The position numbers were made by a program, and so were the translations under genes. A DNA stretch of 64,000 nt from Roseomonas sp. AR75 (GTDB taxonomy: Bacteria; Pseudomonadota; Alphaproteobacteria; Acetobacterales; Acetobacteraceae), in NCBI RefSeq assembly GCF_005222815.1, contig NZ_STGB01000001.1, forward strand, positions 124,001-188,000, written 5' to 3'. The notes beneath the pieces were generated by a model that saw only the letters and a program-made list of their open reading frames with translations, did not search any database and had not been told where the DNA came from. Shown piece by piece: positions 49,706 to 60,800 of the stretch (within the stretch, counting starts at the first letter, position 1; each line of letters begins with the position of its first letter).

Positions 49706-50698
49706 ATGCCGTCCGGCGACGCTCCGGCTGCTTTTCGACCTGCGCTGTCGCGCCGTGCCGTGTTCGCGGCGGGGATCATGCTGGCCGGGCGCGCATCGGC
49801 GCAGGAGGCTTGGCCGAGCCGCAACGTGCGGATCGTCGTGCCCTTCGCGCCCGGCGGCACGACCGACATCCCCGCGCGGATCATCGCGGACCACCTCGCC
49901 AAGCGGCTCGGCAAGCCCTTCGTGGTGGAGAACCGGTCGGGCGCGGGTGGCGCTCTCGGCATCCGCATGGTGGCGCAGGCGGCGGATGGGCATACGCTGC
50001 TGCACAGCACCTCGGCCGTGGCGGTGCTGCCGGCGCTGCAGCGCGATCCCGGCTTCGACCCGATGACGGACCTGGTGCCGATCACCATGACCGCGGCCTC
50101 GCCCATCCTGATGGTGGTGCGCGCCGATTCGCCCTTCCGCGACCTGCCGGGCCTGCTGGCACGGGCGCGCGCCGAACCGGGCAAGGTCAGCTTCTCCTCC
50201 TCCGGCATCGGCACCACGGTGCACCTGGCGGGCGAGTTGCTGCGTGCGCGGGCCGGCGTGGATCTGCTGCATGTGCCCTATCGCGGCTCTGCGCCCTCCG
50301 GAACGGCGGTGCTGGCGGGCGAGGTGGATTCCGGCTTTCTCAGCCCGATCGAGGTGCTGCCGCACATCCGCGCCGGCCGCATGCGCGCGCTGGCGAATTG
50401 CGCGCGCACGCGCACCCTGTTGCCGGACACGCCGACCATCACGGAAGTCGTGCCGAGCTATGATGGCGTGCAGCTCTGGTTCGGGCTGTTCGGCCCGAAG
50501 GATCTTTCGCCGGCGACGGTTGCGCTGCTGATGGCGGAACTGGCGCCGATGCGCAGCGGCTCCGTGCTTAGCGAGCGCATGGGCGAGGTTGGGGCGGACA
50601 CGCTGCTGGATGGGCCGGAGGTGCTTGCGGCACGACTGCGGTCGGAAGTGCCGCTCTGGAAATCGGTGGCCCAACAGGCGGGGATACGCAGCGAATGA
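49706..50698 (+). CDS. TTT-family (Bug) tricarboxylate-binding protein
   Basis: A 330-residue periplasmic receptor. The leader has L-S-R-R-A-V-F-A-A-G-I-M-L-A-G and ends A-S-A-Q, so Tat or Sec export is possible. The mature part starts with V-R-I-V-V-P-F-A-P-G-G-T-T-D-I, the Bug motif, and has H-V-P-Y-R-G-S-A-P in the middle. GGAGGA precedes ATG 49706. Its stop overlaps the ATG of the third amidohydrolase (ATGA), linking receptor and enzyme directly. No TctA/B membrane genes are present. Confidence 0.9.
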   Translation: MPSGDAPAAFRPALSRRAVFAAGIMLAGRASAQEAWPSRNVRIVVPFAPGGTTDIPARIIADHLAKRLGKPFVVENRSGAGGALGIRMVAQAADGHTLLHSTSAVAVLPALQRDPGFDPMTDLVPITMTAASPILMVVRADSPFRDLPGLLARARAEPGKVSFSSSGIGTTVHLAGELLRARAGVDLLHVPYRGSAPSGTAVLAGEVDSGFLSPIEVLPHIRAGRMRALANCARTRTLLPDTPTITEVVPSYDGVQLWFGLFGPKDLSPATVALLMAELAPMRSGSVLSERMGEVGADTLLDGPEVLAARLRSEVPLWKSVAQQAGIRSE

Positions 50699-51516
50699 GC
50701 GGCATCGTGGCGGCCGGCGATGCGCCGCTCGTGGACACGCATTTCCACCTCTACACCCGCGACATGCCCATCGAGCCCTGGGCCTGGCACCACCCGCCGG
50801 AGGACGCCTCCGCGGAGCAGTTCATCGAGGTGATGGACCGGCACGGCGTCGGCTTCGGCGTGGTGGCAGCAGCGAGCCTGTACGGCCAATACAATGACTA
50901 CGTCATCCGATCGCTGCGCCGCCATCCGCGGCTGCGCGGCACGGTCTTCCTGCGACCCGAGACCGACATGTACACGCTGGAGCGGATGAAGGCGGATGGC
51001 GTGGTCGGCATCCGCCTGTTCTTCCGACGCGTGCCGAACCCGCCCGACCTGTCCACCCCGGAATACCGCACGCTGCTGCGGCGGATGCGGGACCTGGACT
51101 GGCATGTCCATACGCTGGCGAGTGGCGGCATGCTGCCCGAGGTGATCCAGGCGATCGAAGGCGCCGGCGTCAAGCTGGTGATCGACCATTTCGGCATGCC
51201 CGATCCGGCGCTCGGCGTGAACTGCCCCGGCTTCAAGGCGCTGCTGGCCGCGGTGGAGCGGGGCCGCACCTGGGTGAAGATCTCGGCCGGCTATCGCATG
51301 CCGTCGCCGGAGGCGGCGCGCAGCTATGCGCAGGCGCTGCTGCGGGTCTCGGGCGGCGAGCGGTTGATGTGGGCGAGCGACTGGCCCTTCGCCGCATTCG
51401 AGGACAAGGTCACCTATGCCCGGACGATCGCCGACCTGCAGGACTGGGTGCCGGATCCTGCGCAACGACGCCTGATTGCGGGCGAGACGCCGATGCGCCT
51501 CTATTTCGGCGCGTGA
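50695..51516 (+). CDS. Amidohydrolase-2 family protein
   Basis: A 273-residue TIM-barrel hydrolase with V-D-T-H-F-H-L-Y as metal motif, V-I-D-H-F-G-M-P and W-A-S-D-W-P-F, the same landmarks as the two minus-strand amidohydrolases but a divergent sequence. The N-terminal W-A-W-H-H-P-P segment is unusual and could line the active site. Translation is coupled to the TTT binding protein by a 4-base overlap. A second TTT binding protein follows after 30 bases, so this enzyme sits between two receptors. It probably opens a lactone or removes CO2 from the imported acid. Confidence 0.84.
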   Translation: MSGIVAAGDAPLVDTHFHLYTRDMPIEPWAWHHPPEDASAEQFIEVMDRHGVGFGVVAAASLYGQYNDYVIRSLRRHPRLRGTVFLRPETDMYTLERMKADGVVGIRLFFRRVPNPPDLSTPEYRTLLRRMRDLDWHVHTLASGGMLPEVIQAIEGAGVKLVIDHFGMPDPALGVNCPGFKALLAAVERGRTWVKISAGYRMPSPEAARSYAQALLRVSGGERLMWASDWPFAAFEDKVTYARTIADLQDWVPDPAQRRLIAGETPMRLYFGA

Positions 51517-51546
51517 CGACAGGGTGACGGAACAGGGAGGAAAACC

Positions 51547-52530
51547 ATGACCGATTTCTCGAGGCGCCGCATCGGCGCGCTGGCTTTTGGCGCGGGGCTT
51601 GCTGCCGCGACGCGCCCGGCGGCCGCGCAGGCCTGGCCGAGCCGCCCGGTGACCGTCGTCGTGCCGTGGCCGGCTGGCGGTTCGACCGATGTGCTGGGCC
51701 GCGCGGTTTCCGCCTGGTTCGGCGAGCGTCTCGGCCAGCCTTTCGTGGTGGACAACCGCTCCGGCGCGAACGGCAATATCGGCGCGGGCAGCGTCGCGCG
51801 CGCGGCGCCGGATGGGCAGACGCTGATGGTGACGACGAACGGGCCGATCACCAACAACACGCTGCTCTACAAGTCGATGCCCTTCGATCCCTTCAAGGAC
51901 CTGTCGCCGATCGCGCTGCTGGCGGAGCTTCCCGTGGTGATCGCGGCGCGCAGCCAGATGCCCTATCGCACCGTGCAGGAGCTGGTCGCCTATGCGAAGG
52001 CCAATCCGGGCAAGGTGAATTGCGGCACGCCGCCGCTCGGCTCGGTGGCCTATCTTGCGGCGCAGTTGCTGCAGCATCGCGCGGGCATCCAGCTCAACCT
52101 GGTTCCCTATCGCGGCTCCGCGCCGCTGACGAACGACCTGCTCGCCGGCACGGTGGACATGGCGCTCGACCTCGTCACCACCTACCTGCCGCATATCCAG
52201 GCGGGCACGCTGCGCGCGCTCGGCGTCACCACGGCGGAACCGATCCCGCAACTGCCGCAGACGCAGACGGTGCAGGCGCAGGGCATCGCCGACTATCGGG
52301 CAACCGGCTGGATCGCGCTGCTCGGGCCGGCCGGGCTGCCGGAGCCGATCGTCGGCCGACTCAATGCGGAGAGCAACGCGTATCTGCAGGTCGAACAGAA
52401 CCGTGCGCGGATGTCGGGGCTCGGTCTCACGCCACTCGGTGGGACGCCGGCGGATGTGTCGCGGCGCATGCAGGCCGAGGTGGCGCTGTGGCGGCCAATC
52501 ATCCAGGCCGCCGGCATCTCATTCGACTGA
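51547..52530 (+). CDS. TTT-family (Bug) tricarboxylate-binding protein
   Basis: A 327-residue periplasmic receptor, the fourth of its family here. The leader includes S-R-R-R-I-G-A-L-A-F-G-A-G-L-A-A-A and ends A-A-A-Q. The mature motif is V-T-V-V-V-P-W-P-A-G-G-S-T-D-V-L, and L-V-P-Y-R-G-S-A-P occurs in the middle. GGGAGGAAAACC precedes ATG 51547. It stands between the amidohydrolase and a 2-hydroxyacid dehydrogenase on the same strand. It clearly differs from the 49706 protein, so it is not a recent tandem copy. Confidence 0.9.
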   Translation: MTDFSRRRIGALAFGAGLAAATRPAAAQAWPSRPVTVVVPWPAGGSTDVLGRAVSAWFGERLGQPFVVDNRSGANGNIGAGSVARAAPDGQTLMVTTNGPITNNTLLYKSMPFDPFKDLSPIALLAELPVVIAARSQMPYRTVQELVAYAKANPGKVNCGTPPLGSVAYLAAQLLQHRAGIQLNLVPYRGSAPLTNDLLAGTVDMALDLVTTYLPHIQAGTLRALGVTTAEPIPQLPQTQTVQAQGIADYRATGWIALLGPAGLPEPIVGRLNAESNAYLQVEQNRARMSGLGLTPLGGTPADVSRRMQAEVALWRPIIQAAGISFD

Positions 52531-52548
52531 CGCCGCTGCCGAACCGCC

Positions 52549-53508
52549 ATGTTGCATCGTCCAGGCGTCACCAATGGCGCGATCGGCAGCGTCCCCTATC
52601 TGCGGGAGCTGATCCTCTCCGCCTATCCGGATGCGAAATTCAACGAGAACATCCGGCATCGCATGACGGCCGAGGAGATCATCGCCTTCCTTGCCGACTG
52701 CGACTGCGCGATCATGGGCGGCGACGTGGTGAACGACCGCGTGCTGGCCGCGCTGCCGAACATCCGCACCATCGGCATCTTCGGTGTCGGGCTGAACACC
52801 GTGGACCTGGCGGCCTGCCAGCGGCACGGGGTGCGGCTCGGCTTCACGCCGGGCGTCAACCGCCTCGCCGTCGCCGAGCTCGCGCTGTGCTTCATGATCG
52901 CGGGGCTGCGGTGGGTGGCGCCACTGAGCCTCGCGATGCGCAGCGGCGAGCGGCCGCGCACGCGGGTGGGGCGCAGCCTCACCGGGCGCGTCGTCGGCCT
53001 GCATGGCTGCGGCCATATCGGCAAGGAAGTGGTGCGGCTGCTCAAGCCGTTCGGCTGCACCATCATCACCCACGACATCCGCAACTACCCCGATTTCTAC
53101 GCTGCGCATGGCGTCACGCCGGTCTCGTTCGACACGCTGCTCGAGCGGTCGGAGGTGCTGTCGCTGCATATCCCGCGCAGCCGCGCGACGGAGAACCTTT
53201 ACGATGCGGCGACGCTGGCGCGGCTGCGCCCAGACTGCGTTCTGGTGAACACCTGCCGCGGGGGCATCGTGAACGAGGACGCGCTGCTGGCCCGGCTGGA
53301 GAGCGGCGCGCTGGTCGCGGCCTGCCTCGATGTCTTCGCGCAGGAGCCGCCGACCAACGACAGGCTGCTGCGTCAGCCGAACCTGTTGTCCACCCCGCAT
53401 GCCGGCGCCAGCACGAAGGAGGCGCGCATCGCCATGGTGCAGGCGGCGCTGCGCGGCCTGCGTGAGGGCCGGCTGGTGGATCCCGTCGACTACACCGACT
53501 ACCTCTAG
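52549..53508 (+). CDS. D-isomer-specific 2-hydroxyacid dehydrogenase
   Basis: A 319-residue NAD-dependent oxidoreductase. The Rossmann motif is H-G-C-G-H-I-G, followed by T-H-D-I (cofactor-specifying acidic residue after the second strand). The catalytic residues are the Arg of N-T-C-R-G-G-I-V-N-E, the Glu of F-A-Q-E-P-P and the His of S-T-P-H-A-G-A-S. It interconverts a 2-hydroxy and a 2-oxo acid and would fit the products of the aldolase or amidohydrolases nearby. It starts 18 bases after a TTT binding protein and precedes a SnoaL-like gene on the same strand. Only about 20% of its sequence by eye matches the enzyme at 1467-2444, so the two are not duplicates. Confidence 0.87.
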   Translation: MLHRPGVTNGAIGSVPYLRELILSAYPDAKFNENIRHRMTAEEIIAFLADCDCAIMGGDVVNDRVLAALPNIRTIGIFGVGLNTVDLAACQRHGVRLGFTPGVNRLAVAELALCFMIAGLRWVAPLSLAMRSGERPRTRVGRSLTGRVVGLHGCGHIGKEVVRLLKPFGCTIITHDIRNYPDFYAAHGVTPVSFDTLLERSEVLSLHIPRSRATENLYDAATLARLRPDCVLVNTCRGGIVNEDALLARLESGALVAACLDVFAQEPPTNDRLLRQPNLLSTPHAGASTKEARIAMVQAALRGLREGRLVDPVDYTDYL

Positions 53509-53525
53509 CCGCAAGGGCCAGGATC

Positions 53526-53963
53526 ATGACCGCTGACGAGCTGCGCATCCGGCAGGAGCTGGAGGCGCTGAACATCGCCTTTTGGCGCGACGTGGACTCC
53601 AACTGGGGCCGCAGCGCGCACGAATTCTTCACCGAGGATGGCGTCTACACCACCAGCCACCGCCCGCGGCAGGGCAGGGAGGCCATCCGTGGCTTCTACA
53701 GCGAGCGCGAATCGCGCGGCCCGCGCGTGGCCCGGCACCTGATCCACAACTTCCATGTCACGGTGCATGACGCAAACCGTGCGACCTGCGAATGGACCAT
53801 GTGCCTCTATGCCGAGGATGGCGAGCCGCCGCTGATGTCGGAGCCGCCGATCCTGATCGGCGCAGTGACCGACGAATGCGTGCGCGGCGCGGACGGGACA
53901 TGGCGCTATGCCGCGCGCACGACCCGCCCGCTGTTCAAGGGCAGCCGCCCGACTTCCGGCTGA
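53526..53963 (+). CDS. SnoaL/NTF2-like protein
   Basis: A 145-residue cone-fold protein. The N-terminal helix E-L-E-A-L-N-I-A-F-W-R-D-V-D leads into W-G-R-S-A-H-E-F-F-T-E-D-G-V-Y, followed by G-R-E-A-I-R-G-F-Y-S-E-R, the typical SnoaL/NTF2 layout of helices then a curved sheet. Relatives act as isomerases, dehydratases or small-ligand-binding partners. It ends the + strand operon that begins at 49706 and converges on the SDR gene with only three bases between stops. No catalytic residue can be assigned with confidence. Confidence 0.8.
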   Translation: MTADELRIRQELEALNIAFWRDVDSNWGRSAHEFFTEDGVYTTSHRPRQGREAIRGFYSERESRGPRVARHLIHNFHVTVHDANRATCEWTMCLYAEDGEPPLMSEPPILIGAVTDECVRGADGTWRYAARTTRPLFKGSRPTSG

Positions 53964-53966
53964 ACC

Positions 53967-54740
53967 TCAGAGGTGCTTGCCGCCATCCACCAGCAGGATG
54001 CTGCCGGTGGTCAGGCGGAGATGCGTGACGGCGGCGACCACGGCCAGCGCCACGTCGTCCGGCTGGCAGACGGTGCGCAGCGGCGAACTCGCCGCCTGCC
54101 GCACCACGGCGTCCCGGCTGCGGCCGGGCACGAAGTCGGTGTCCACGCCCGCCGGCGAGACGCCCATGATGCGGATCTCCGGCCCCAGCACGCGGGCCAG
54201 GGACATCGCCATCGTGTCCAGTGCCGCCTTGGAGGCGGCATAGGCGATGCTGCTGCCGATGCCGTTCAGCGCGGCCAGCGAGGAGATGTTGATGATCACC
54301 GCGTCGCCGGTCCTCTTCAGCAGCGGCGCGAAGGCGCGGATGGTGGAGAAGGGGCCGCGCACGTTCGTGACCAGGATGCGGTCGAAGGTCTCGTCGTCCA
54401 GTGCCTCGAGATCGGCATGCGGCACGGCACGCGTGGTGCCGGCGGAATTCACCAGCACGTCGCAGCGGCCGAGCTTCGCTTCCACCGTGGCCGCGGCGGC
54501 GCGGATGGCGGCGCTGTCGGTCATCGGGATATGCAACGGCAGGTGGCCCTTGCCGGGCAACGCGGCCGCAAGCGCCTCGGCGCGGTCGCGGCCGCTGTTG
54601 TAGCCGATGGCGATCGTCGCGCCGCGTTCCGCCAGGCGACGCGCCGAGGCGGCGCCGATGCCGCTGCTGCCGCCGGTGATCACGGCGACGCGGCCGCCGA
54701 GATCGTACGGGCCGAGGTTGCCGTTCCTTGTCTCGCTCAT
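53967..54740 (-). CDS. SDR family oxidoreductase (classical)
   Basis: A 257-residue short-chain dehydrogenase with the full classical set: T-G-G-S-S-G-I-G cofactor motif near the start, N-S-A-G-T, the catalytic Ser in N-I-S-S-L-A, Y-A-A-S-K (Tyr and Lys) and a C-terminal L-L-V-D-G-G. It is therefore a different type from the SDR at 2552-3343, which lacks the Tyr/Lys pair. GGGGAGAGACGGG precedes ATG 54740, which sets the start. It is transcribed away from the giant gene, with about 110 bases of unremarkable intergenic sequence (54741-54850) between. Confidence 0.88.
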   Translation of the reverse strand: MSETRNGNLGPYDLGGRVAVITGGSSGIGAASARRLAERGATIAIGYNSGRDRAEALAAALPGKGHLPLHIPMTDSAAIRAAAATVEAKLGRCDVLVNSAGTTRAVPHADLEALDDETFDRILVTNVRGPFSTIRAFAPLLKRTGDAVIINISSLAALNGIGSSIAYAASKAALDTMAMSLARVLGPEIRIMGVSPAGVDTDFVPGRSRDAVVRQAASSPLRTVCQPDDVALAVVAAVTHLRLTTGSILLVDGGKHL

Positions 54741-54850
54741 CCCGTCTCTCCCCGTTTCTGGGCGCATGCTGACTGAGCGCCTTCATGGCGCCCATTCTCC
54801 GCGCGCTGCAAGACGGAACAAGGATCGACGCGTGGCTTTCGCGCCGGCTG

Positions 54851-57800
54851 TCACCAGGTGATGCGCTCGATCTGCGCGAGTTCCACCTGCCCGCCGTCGG
54901 CGAAATGGATGGTGCCGCTGGCCGGCTCGGCGAAGTCGAAGGCGCGGTCGCCCTGCGTCACCGAAACCCCCGCATCGAGCACGAGGGTCCACCCGCCTTC
55001 GCCGGGCGCACCGACGCCCTCCACATGCACCCGATCCAGCCAACTGCCGTCGCCGCCCTCGATGCGGTCATGCCCGCCCCCGGCGGAGACGATGAAGAGG
55101 TCCGCGCCGGCGCCACCGGCCATCGTCTCGTTCCCGACGCCACCATGGAAGCTGTCATGCCCCGCGGTGCCGGAGAGATGGGCATCCGTGTCGCCGCCAT
55201 GGATGACCGAGGGGGCGATGTCGAGCGCGACGCTGCGCGTGCCGGCTGCGGCGCCATCCTCGTCGCGCAGCGTCACCGCGATGCCGCGGGTGCCGGCGGA
55301 CAGGCCCGCGGGATTCTCGATGGCGAGCGATTCCAGCACGCGCTCATAAGTCCCGGCTGCCGCCGGGCCCGACAGGGTCACGGTGCCATCCGGCGCGCGG
55401 GTCATGGCGATCCCCGTGTCGCCGAGCAGGCTGCGGCCGTCCTCCTCGCGGATGTCGTAGCCCTCGAAGACGAGACCGTCGCCTTCCTCCGCGCCGGCAA
55501 GCGTGACGGTGGCGCTCCCCATGCGCGGGCTGTCCACATCCGTGATGGCCGCATCGGCGAGGATGACCGCGCGCTGCTGGCCGGTCGCCGCCTCCGTCGC
55601 TGCGGCAAGGGTGAGGACCGGCGCATCATTCTCGGGTGTGATGGTGACGGCGAAGCTGCGCGCGGCGCTGGCCGTGGAGGAGCCGTCATGCGCCGTCGCG
55701 TTCAGCGAGAGCGCCAGCGTGCCATGCCAGTCTGCCGGCGCCGCCAGGCGAAGACCATCCAGATCCGGCGGCTGCAGCCGCCACAGGCCAGCGCCGAGCG
55801 CCGTGCCGGCAGACAGCGCGAATCCCGCGGGCAGGCCGCTGATCGTGACGGCGGCGATGCTTTCGGAACCGTCCGTGTCGGCCAGCATCGCCGAGAGGTC
55901 CAGTGAAACGGCATGATCCTCGGCGCCGCTCGCGTCTGCGGCGGAGAGAAGCGGCACATCGGCGACCGCGTTGACGGTCACGGGCAGGATGGCGCTGCGG
56001 CTGGCCTCCTCGCCGGTGGCGTTCTCGCGCGCGACGGCCGTGATGGTGAGTTCGAAGCGGCCCGACCAGTCGGCGGGCGGTATCACGCCGACGATCGCCG
56101 CTTCGGCGGGTGTGAGTGTCCACTGCCCATCCTCGCCGCGCGTGCCGGCGGACAGCGCGAAGCCATCGGGCACACCCGCGACGACGAAGCGCGCCAGGCT
56201 TTCCGATCCGTCGGTGTCGGCGAGCGTGGCGGCGATTGGCAGGCGAATGGCGCTGTCCTCGGCGCCCGTGGCGGGGATGAGCGCGAGGTTCGGCGCGTCA
56301 GCGACCGGCGTCACGACCACGTCGAGCGGCACGGTCACCTGCGCCTGGTCGCCATTCGCCGCTTCCTGCGACACGGCGGTGACGGAGAGAGAAAGGCTGC
56401 CGGAAAAATTCGGTGGCGGCGTCAGCGTCACGGTCGCCGCCTGTTCCGCCGTCAGCGTCCACACGCCATCCGAGCCGCGCGTGCCGGCGGAGAGGGTGGC
56501 GCCCGTCGGCATGCCGGCGACGAGGAAGCGCGCGATGCTCTCCGATCCGTCTGCATCGGCGAGCGTCGCCGCGAGGTGGAGCGGGATCGCGGTGTCCTCC
56601 GCCCCCGCCACGGCGGCAAGCGAGAGCAGCGGTGCATCCGCTACCGGGTCCACGGTGACGGCAAGCTGGAATCGCGTAGCGACCGCATCGCCATCGGCTT
56701 CCGAGGCGGTGGCGGCAAAGTCGAGCCGCAAGGTGCCGGCGAAATGCGGTGGTGGCGTGAAGGCGAGGCCGGCAAGCGCGTCGCCGGGGATTGTCCAGCT
56801 GCCATCGGGATTGGCGTAACCAGCCGAGAATTGTGCGCCGGCCGGCACGCCGGTGGCGATCAGGGCCAGCGTCTCCGACCCGTCCCTATCGGTGAGGCGC
56901 GCCACGATGTCGAGGCTGATTGCCGTGTCCTCCTCGCCGGTGGCGGTCGCCGCCGCATCGACCAGCGGTGCATCCGCCGAGCCGAGGACCGAGACGCGGA
57001 AGGGCACGGAGGTGGTGGCCACCTGGCCCGTGCTGCGCTCCATCGCATGGGCATGCAGCGTCAGCGCCATGCTGCCGGACCAGTCGCCCGGTGGCGTGAC
57101 GCTCAGCCCGGCAAGCTGCGCCGGCGTCAGCGTCCAGCTGCCGTCGCCGTTGTTGATGCCGGCGGAAAGCCGCGCGCCTTCCGGCAGCCCCGCGATCACC
57201 ACGGACATCGCCTCCGACCCGTCGCGATCCACGAGCGCCGCCGCCAGGCCGAGTGCGATCGGCTGGTCCTCGGTGCCGGTCACGTCCGCGGCGCTGGCGG
57301 TGGGCGCGTCGGGCATCGGCGAGACGCTGACGCTGACGCTGCGCGAACTGGTGGCGGTGGCGCCGTTGGACTCCTCGCGAACCGTTGCGGTCACCGTCAG
57401 TCCGAAGGTCCCATGCGCGTTCTCTGGCGGGATCAGGCGCACCGCCGCGATTGCGCTGGGGTCCACCGTCCAGGTGCCGTCGCCATTCGCGGTGATGCCT
57501 GCCGCGGGCGCGATGCGCGCACCGGCAGACAGGCCGGAGAGGGTGACGGCGACGACGCCTTCGCTGCCATCTGCGTCGCGCCCGGCGATCGCGAGGTTGA
57601 GGGGAACGCTTGCATCCTCGGCGCTCGCGGGCGGCGCGGCGGAAATAGCCGGCCCGTCAGCGACGGCTTCGACGTGCAGCGAGGCGCTGTCCGTGGTGCT
57701 CGTCGTGCGACCCGTCCCGTCCATGGCGAAGGCGGTCACCTTCGGCGTGATCTCGCCGGCGAAGTCGCGCGGCGGAATGACCAGCAGCCTGTCGAGTTCC

Positions 57801-60800
57801 TCAGGCCGCAGCACCCAGACGTCGCGTTCGGGGTCGTGGAAGCCGGTGGAGAGCCGCGCGCCGGCAGGCAGGCCGGAGACGATGACCGACAGCGTCGTGC
57901 CCGGTTCCGCGGCGACCAGCACGATGCCAAGCGGCACCGTCGTGTCCTCAGATCCCTCCGCCGCGGCGACCTGCAGCTTCGGGGCGGCGGGCGGGACCGG
58001 ATCGCCTCCGCCACCCGGCTCGTCCTTGCCGTCGCCGATGTCTTCGCCCTCGGCCGCCTTCACCGTCAGCTCGAGCTTGCTGACATGCGTGGTCGTGTGA
58101 CCTTCGCGTTCGACCGCGACGGCTTGCACGCGCAGGGTCGCACTGCCTTCGTAGCCCGCCGGCGGGCGGATCTGCAGGCCGGGCAGATCGGCTTCCCGCA
58201 GCAGCCAGACGCCATCACCAGCCGCAACGCCGGCCGAGAGGAGGAAGCCAGCGGGGACGTCGCGCACCCAGAGATGCAGCGCCTCCGATCCATCCGTATC
58301 CGTCAGGGCGGCGCGGATCGGCAGGCCCGCCCAGCCGCTGGACGGATCGCTGCTTCCGTGCCCGGACATGCCGACGCTTTCGACCTTCAGTTCCGGCGTG
58401 TCCGCAATGCCCGATGGATCGACGGTGACGATCCCGCGCAGACTCGCGCTTGTTCCATCCTCGTCCTGCACGGTCACGCGCACCGTCAGCTGCGCCGCGA
58501 GGTCGCTGTCGCGCGGCATGGTCATCGTCGTGCCGGCCAGGCGGTCAACCGCAATGCGTGCGACGCCGTCGGTCGTGGCCACCACACTGCCATCTGCCAG
58601 GCGGAGCACGGCCCCCGCCGGGATGCCCTCCACCACCGCTTCGCCGACCATGCGCTCCGATCCGTCTCGGTCGCGCAGCGGGGCAGCGAGGTTCAATGGG
58701 ATCGGCGTGTCTTCCGCTCCCCGCGCCGTCGCCGACCAGTTGGTGCTGTCGAGCAAGGCGGCGACGCGCACCGGAAAGCTGACGCTCGACACGGCCTGCG
58801 CGCCGCCATTGCCTTCCTGCGCCACCGCCGCGGCGGTGAGCGTGATCGTGCCGCTGAAGTCGGCGGGCGGTGTCAGCGTGACATCGGCGGCCTCGTCCGC
58901 CGTCAAGGACCAGCTTCCCGGCCCACGCCAGCGTCCGGCGGAGAGGATGGCGCCGTCGGGTACGCCGGATATGACGTAGTAGAGACGCTCCGATCCGTCC
59001 GCATCGCCCAGCCGGGCGGACAGGTCCAGCGGGATCGCGCTGTCCTCCGCGCCTTCGGCGCCAACGCGCAGCCAGATCGGCGTGTCCGCAACGGCATCCA
59101 CACGCACCGGCAACTCGCGCGGCGCGCTCTCGGCGCGGCTGCCATTCGGCTCCTCTGCTATGGCCGTGATGCGGAGGGTGAAGTCGGCGTCGCTGTCCGG
59201 CGGCGGCGTGACGGTGAGGCTGGGCGCGGCGCCGGAATCCACGAGGACGCTGCCGTCCGGCTCGCGCGCCAGTACCGCCCCCCCGGCCCGCAGCACGGCG
59301 CCGTCGGGAACGTCCAGGATGCGGAACGCAGCGATGCGCTCCGAGCCGTCGCTGTCGGTGGCTGCGGCGGAGATGCGCAGCGCGATGTCACTGTCTTCGA
59401 GGCCGATGGCCGGGCCGGTGCGCAGCGTCGGCGTATCCGCGACGGCGTCCACCGTGACGACGAAGCTGCGCTCGACCGTGGCGCTTGTGCCATCCCTCGC
59501 CTCGGTCGTCGTGGCGCGCAAGGTGAGCGCGATGCTGCCCGAAAAGTCGCGCGGCGGCGTCATGGTCAGGCCATCGAGGGCATCCGCGTCGACGCTCCAG
59601 CTTCCATCCGCATTGCGCGCGCCGGCCGAGAGCGTCGCGCCGCCCGGCACGCCCAGGATCCGCAGGGCGAGGGCTTCCGATCCATCGGTGTCGATGAGCG
59701 CGGCCGAGAGATCGAGGGCGATGGCGGTATCCTCCGCCCCTGCGCTGTCGGCGGCGGCGGCAAGCGGTGCATCGGCCACCGCGCGCACGGTCACGCCGTA
59801 GCTGCCGGTGATCTCGCGCGTCACGACCAGGCCGTTGCCTGCATCGGACAGCGTGGCGCGCAGCGTGACGCTGAAATCGGCATCGCTGTCGGCTGGTGGC
59901 CTGATGCTGACCAGGCCGGCCTTCAGATCGGCGGTTGGCACCGCCCATTCGCCAGGTGCGGTCCGAGTCCCGCGGTTCAGCATGGCGCCGGCCGGCACGC
60001 CGGAGACATGCGTCGTTGCCGACCAGCTTTCCGAACCGTCCGCATCGGGCGTGCTGTAGCTCGGCTTGAGCTGGATCCAGCCATCCTCGTTGCCGGCCTT
60101 GCTGCCGGTGATCCGGCCGGCATCCGCCACCGGGTCCACCGTGACGGTGAAGGGCGCCGTGGTGCGTGCAGCCGGGGCGCCGTCGCGCGCTTCCGTCGCC
60201 ACGGCGGTCAGGGAGAGATCCATCCGGCCTGAGAAGTTCGCCGGCGGCAACAGCGACACGGTGGAGAGCTGCGCGGCTGTCAGGCTCCAGGACCCGTCGG
60301 CGCCTCGTGTGCCAGCGGTGAGACGCGCTGTCGAAGGTACACCGACGACGATGAAGCTCAGCGTCTCGGACCCGTCCGTATCGGTCAGCGCACCGCCGAG
60401 CCCGGCGAGCCGGATTGGCGTGTCCTCCCTCCCGGCGGCGTCCGCCACCTGCACGGTGGGGGAATCGGCCACGGCGCGCACGACGATGGTCGCGCTCGCC
60501 TCGGTGACCTTGCTGTCGGCGCCGTCGTTCACGGCCAGGCTGATCCGCAGCGTGATGTCCGCATCCGAGTTGGCCGGCGGATGGATCGCGAGCTCTCCGG
60601 CTTCGAAAGCCGCGCGCGGCACCGTCCAGATGCCCGGCGCGGTCTCGCTGCCATGGCTGAGTGTGGCGCCGTCCGGCACACCGCCGATGGTGAGCGTGGG
60701 GCCGAGCGTCTCCGATCCGTCACGGTCGGTGGTCGCGAGCATGCCCCGGATCGCAATCCAGCCATCCTCCGCGCCGGTGCCGCCAGCGGTGATCGTCGCG

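Noticed and set aside
55913..60232. Plus-strand open frame of over 1,400 codons opposite the giant repeat gene
   Set aside because: It is the mirror of the repeats; the minus-strand frame has domain structure and runs the whole region. The antisense product is low-complexity.
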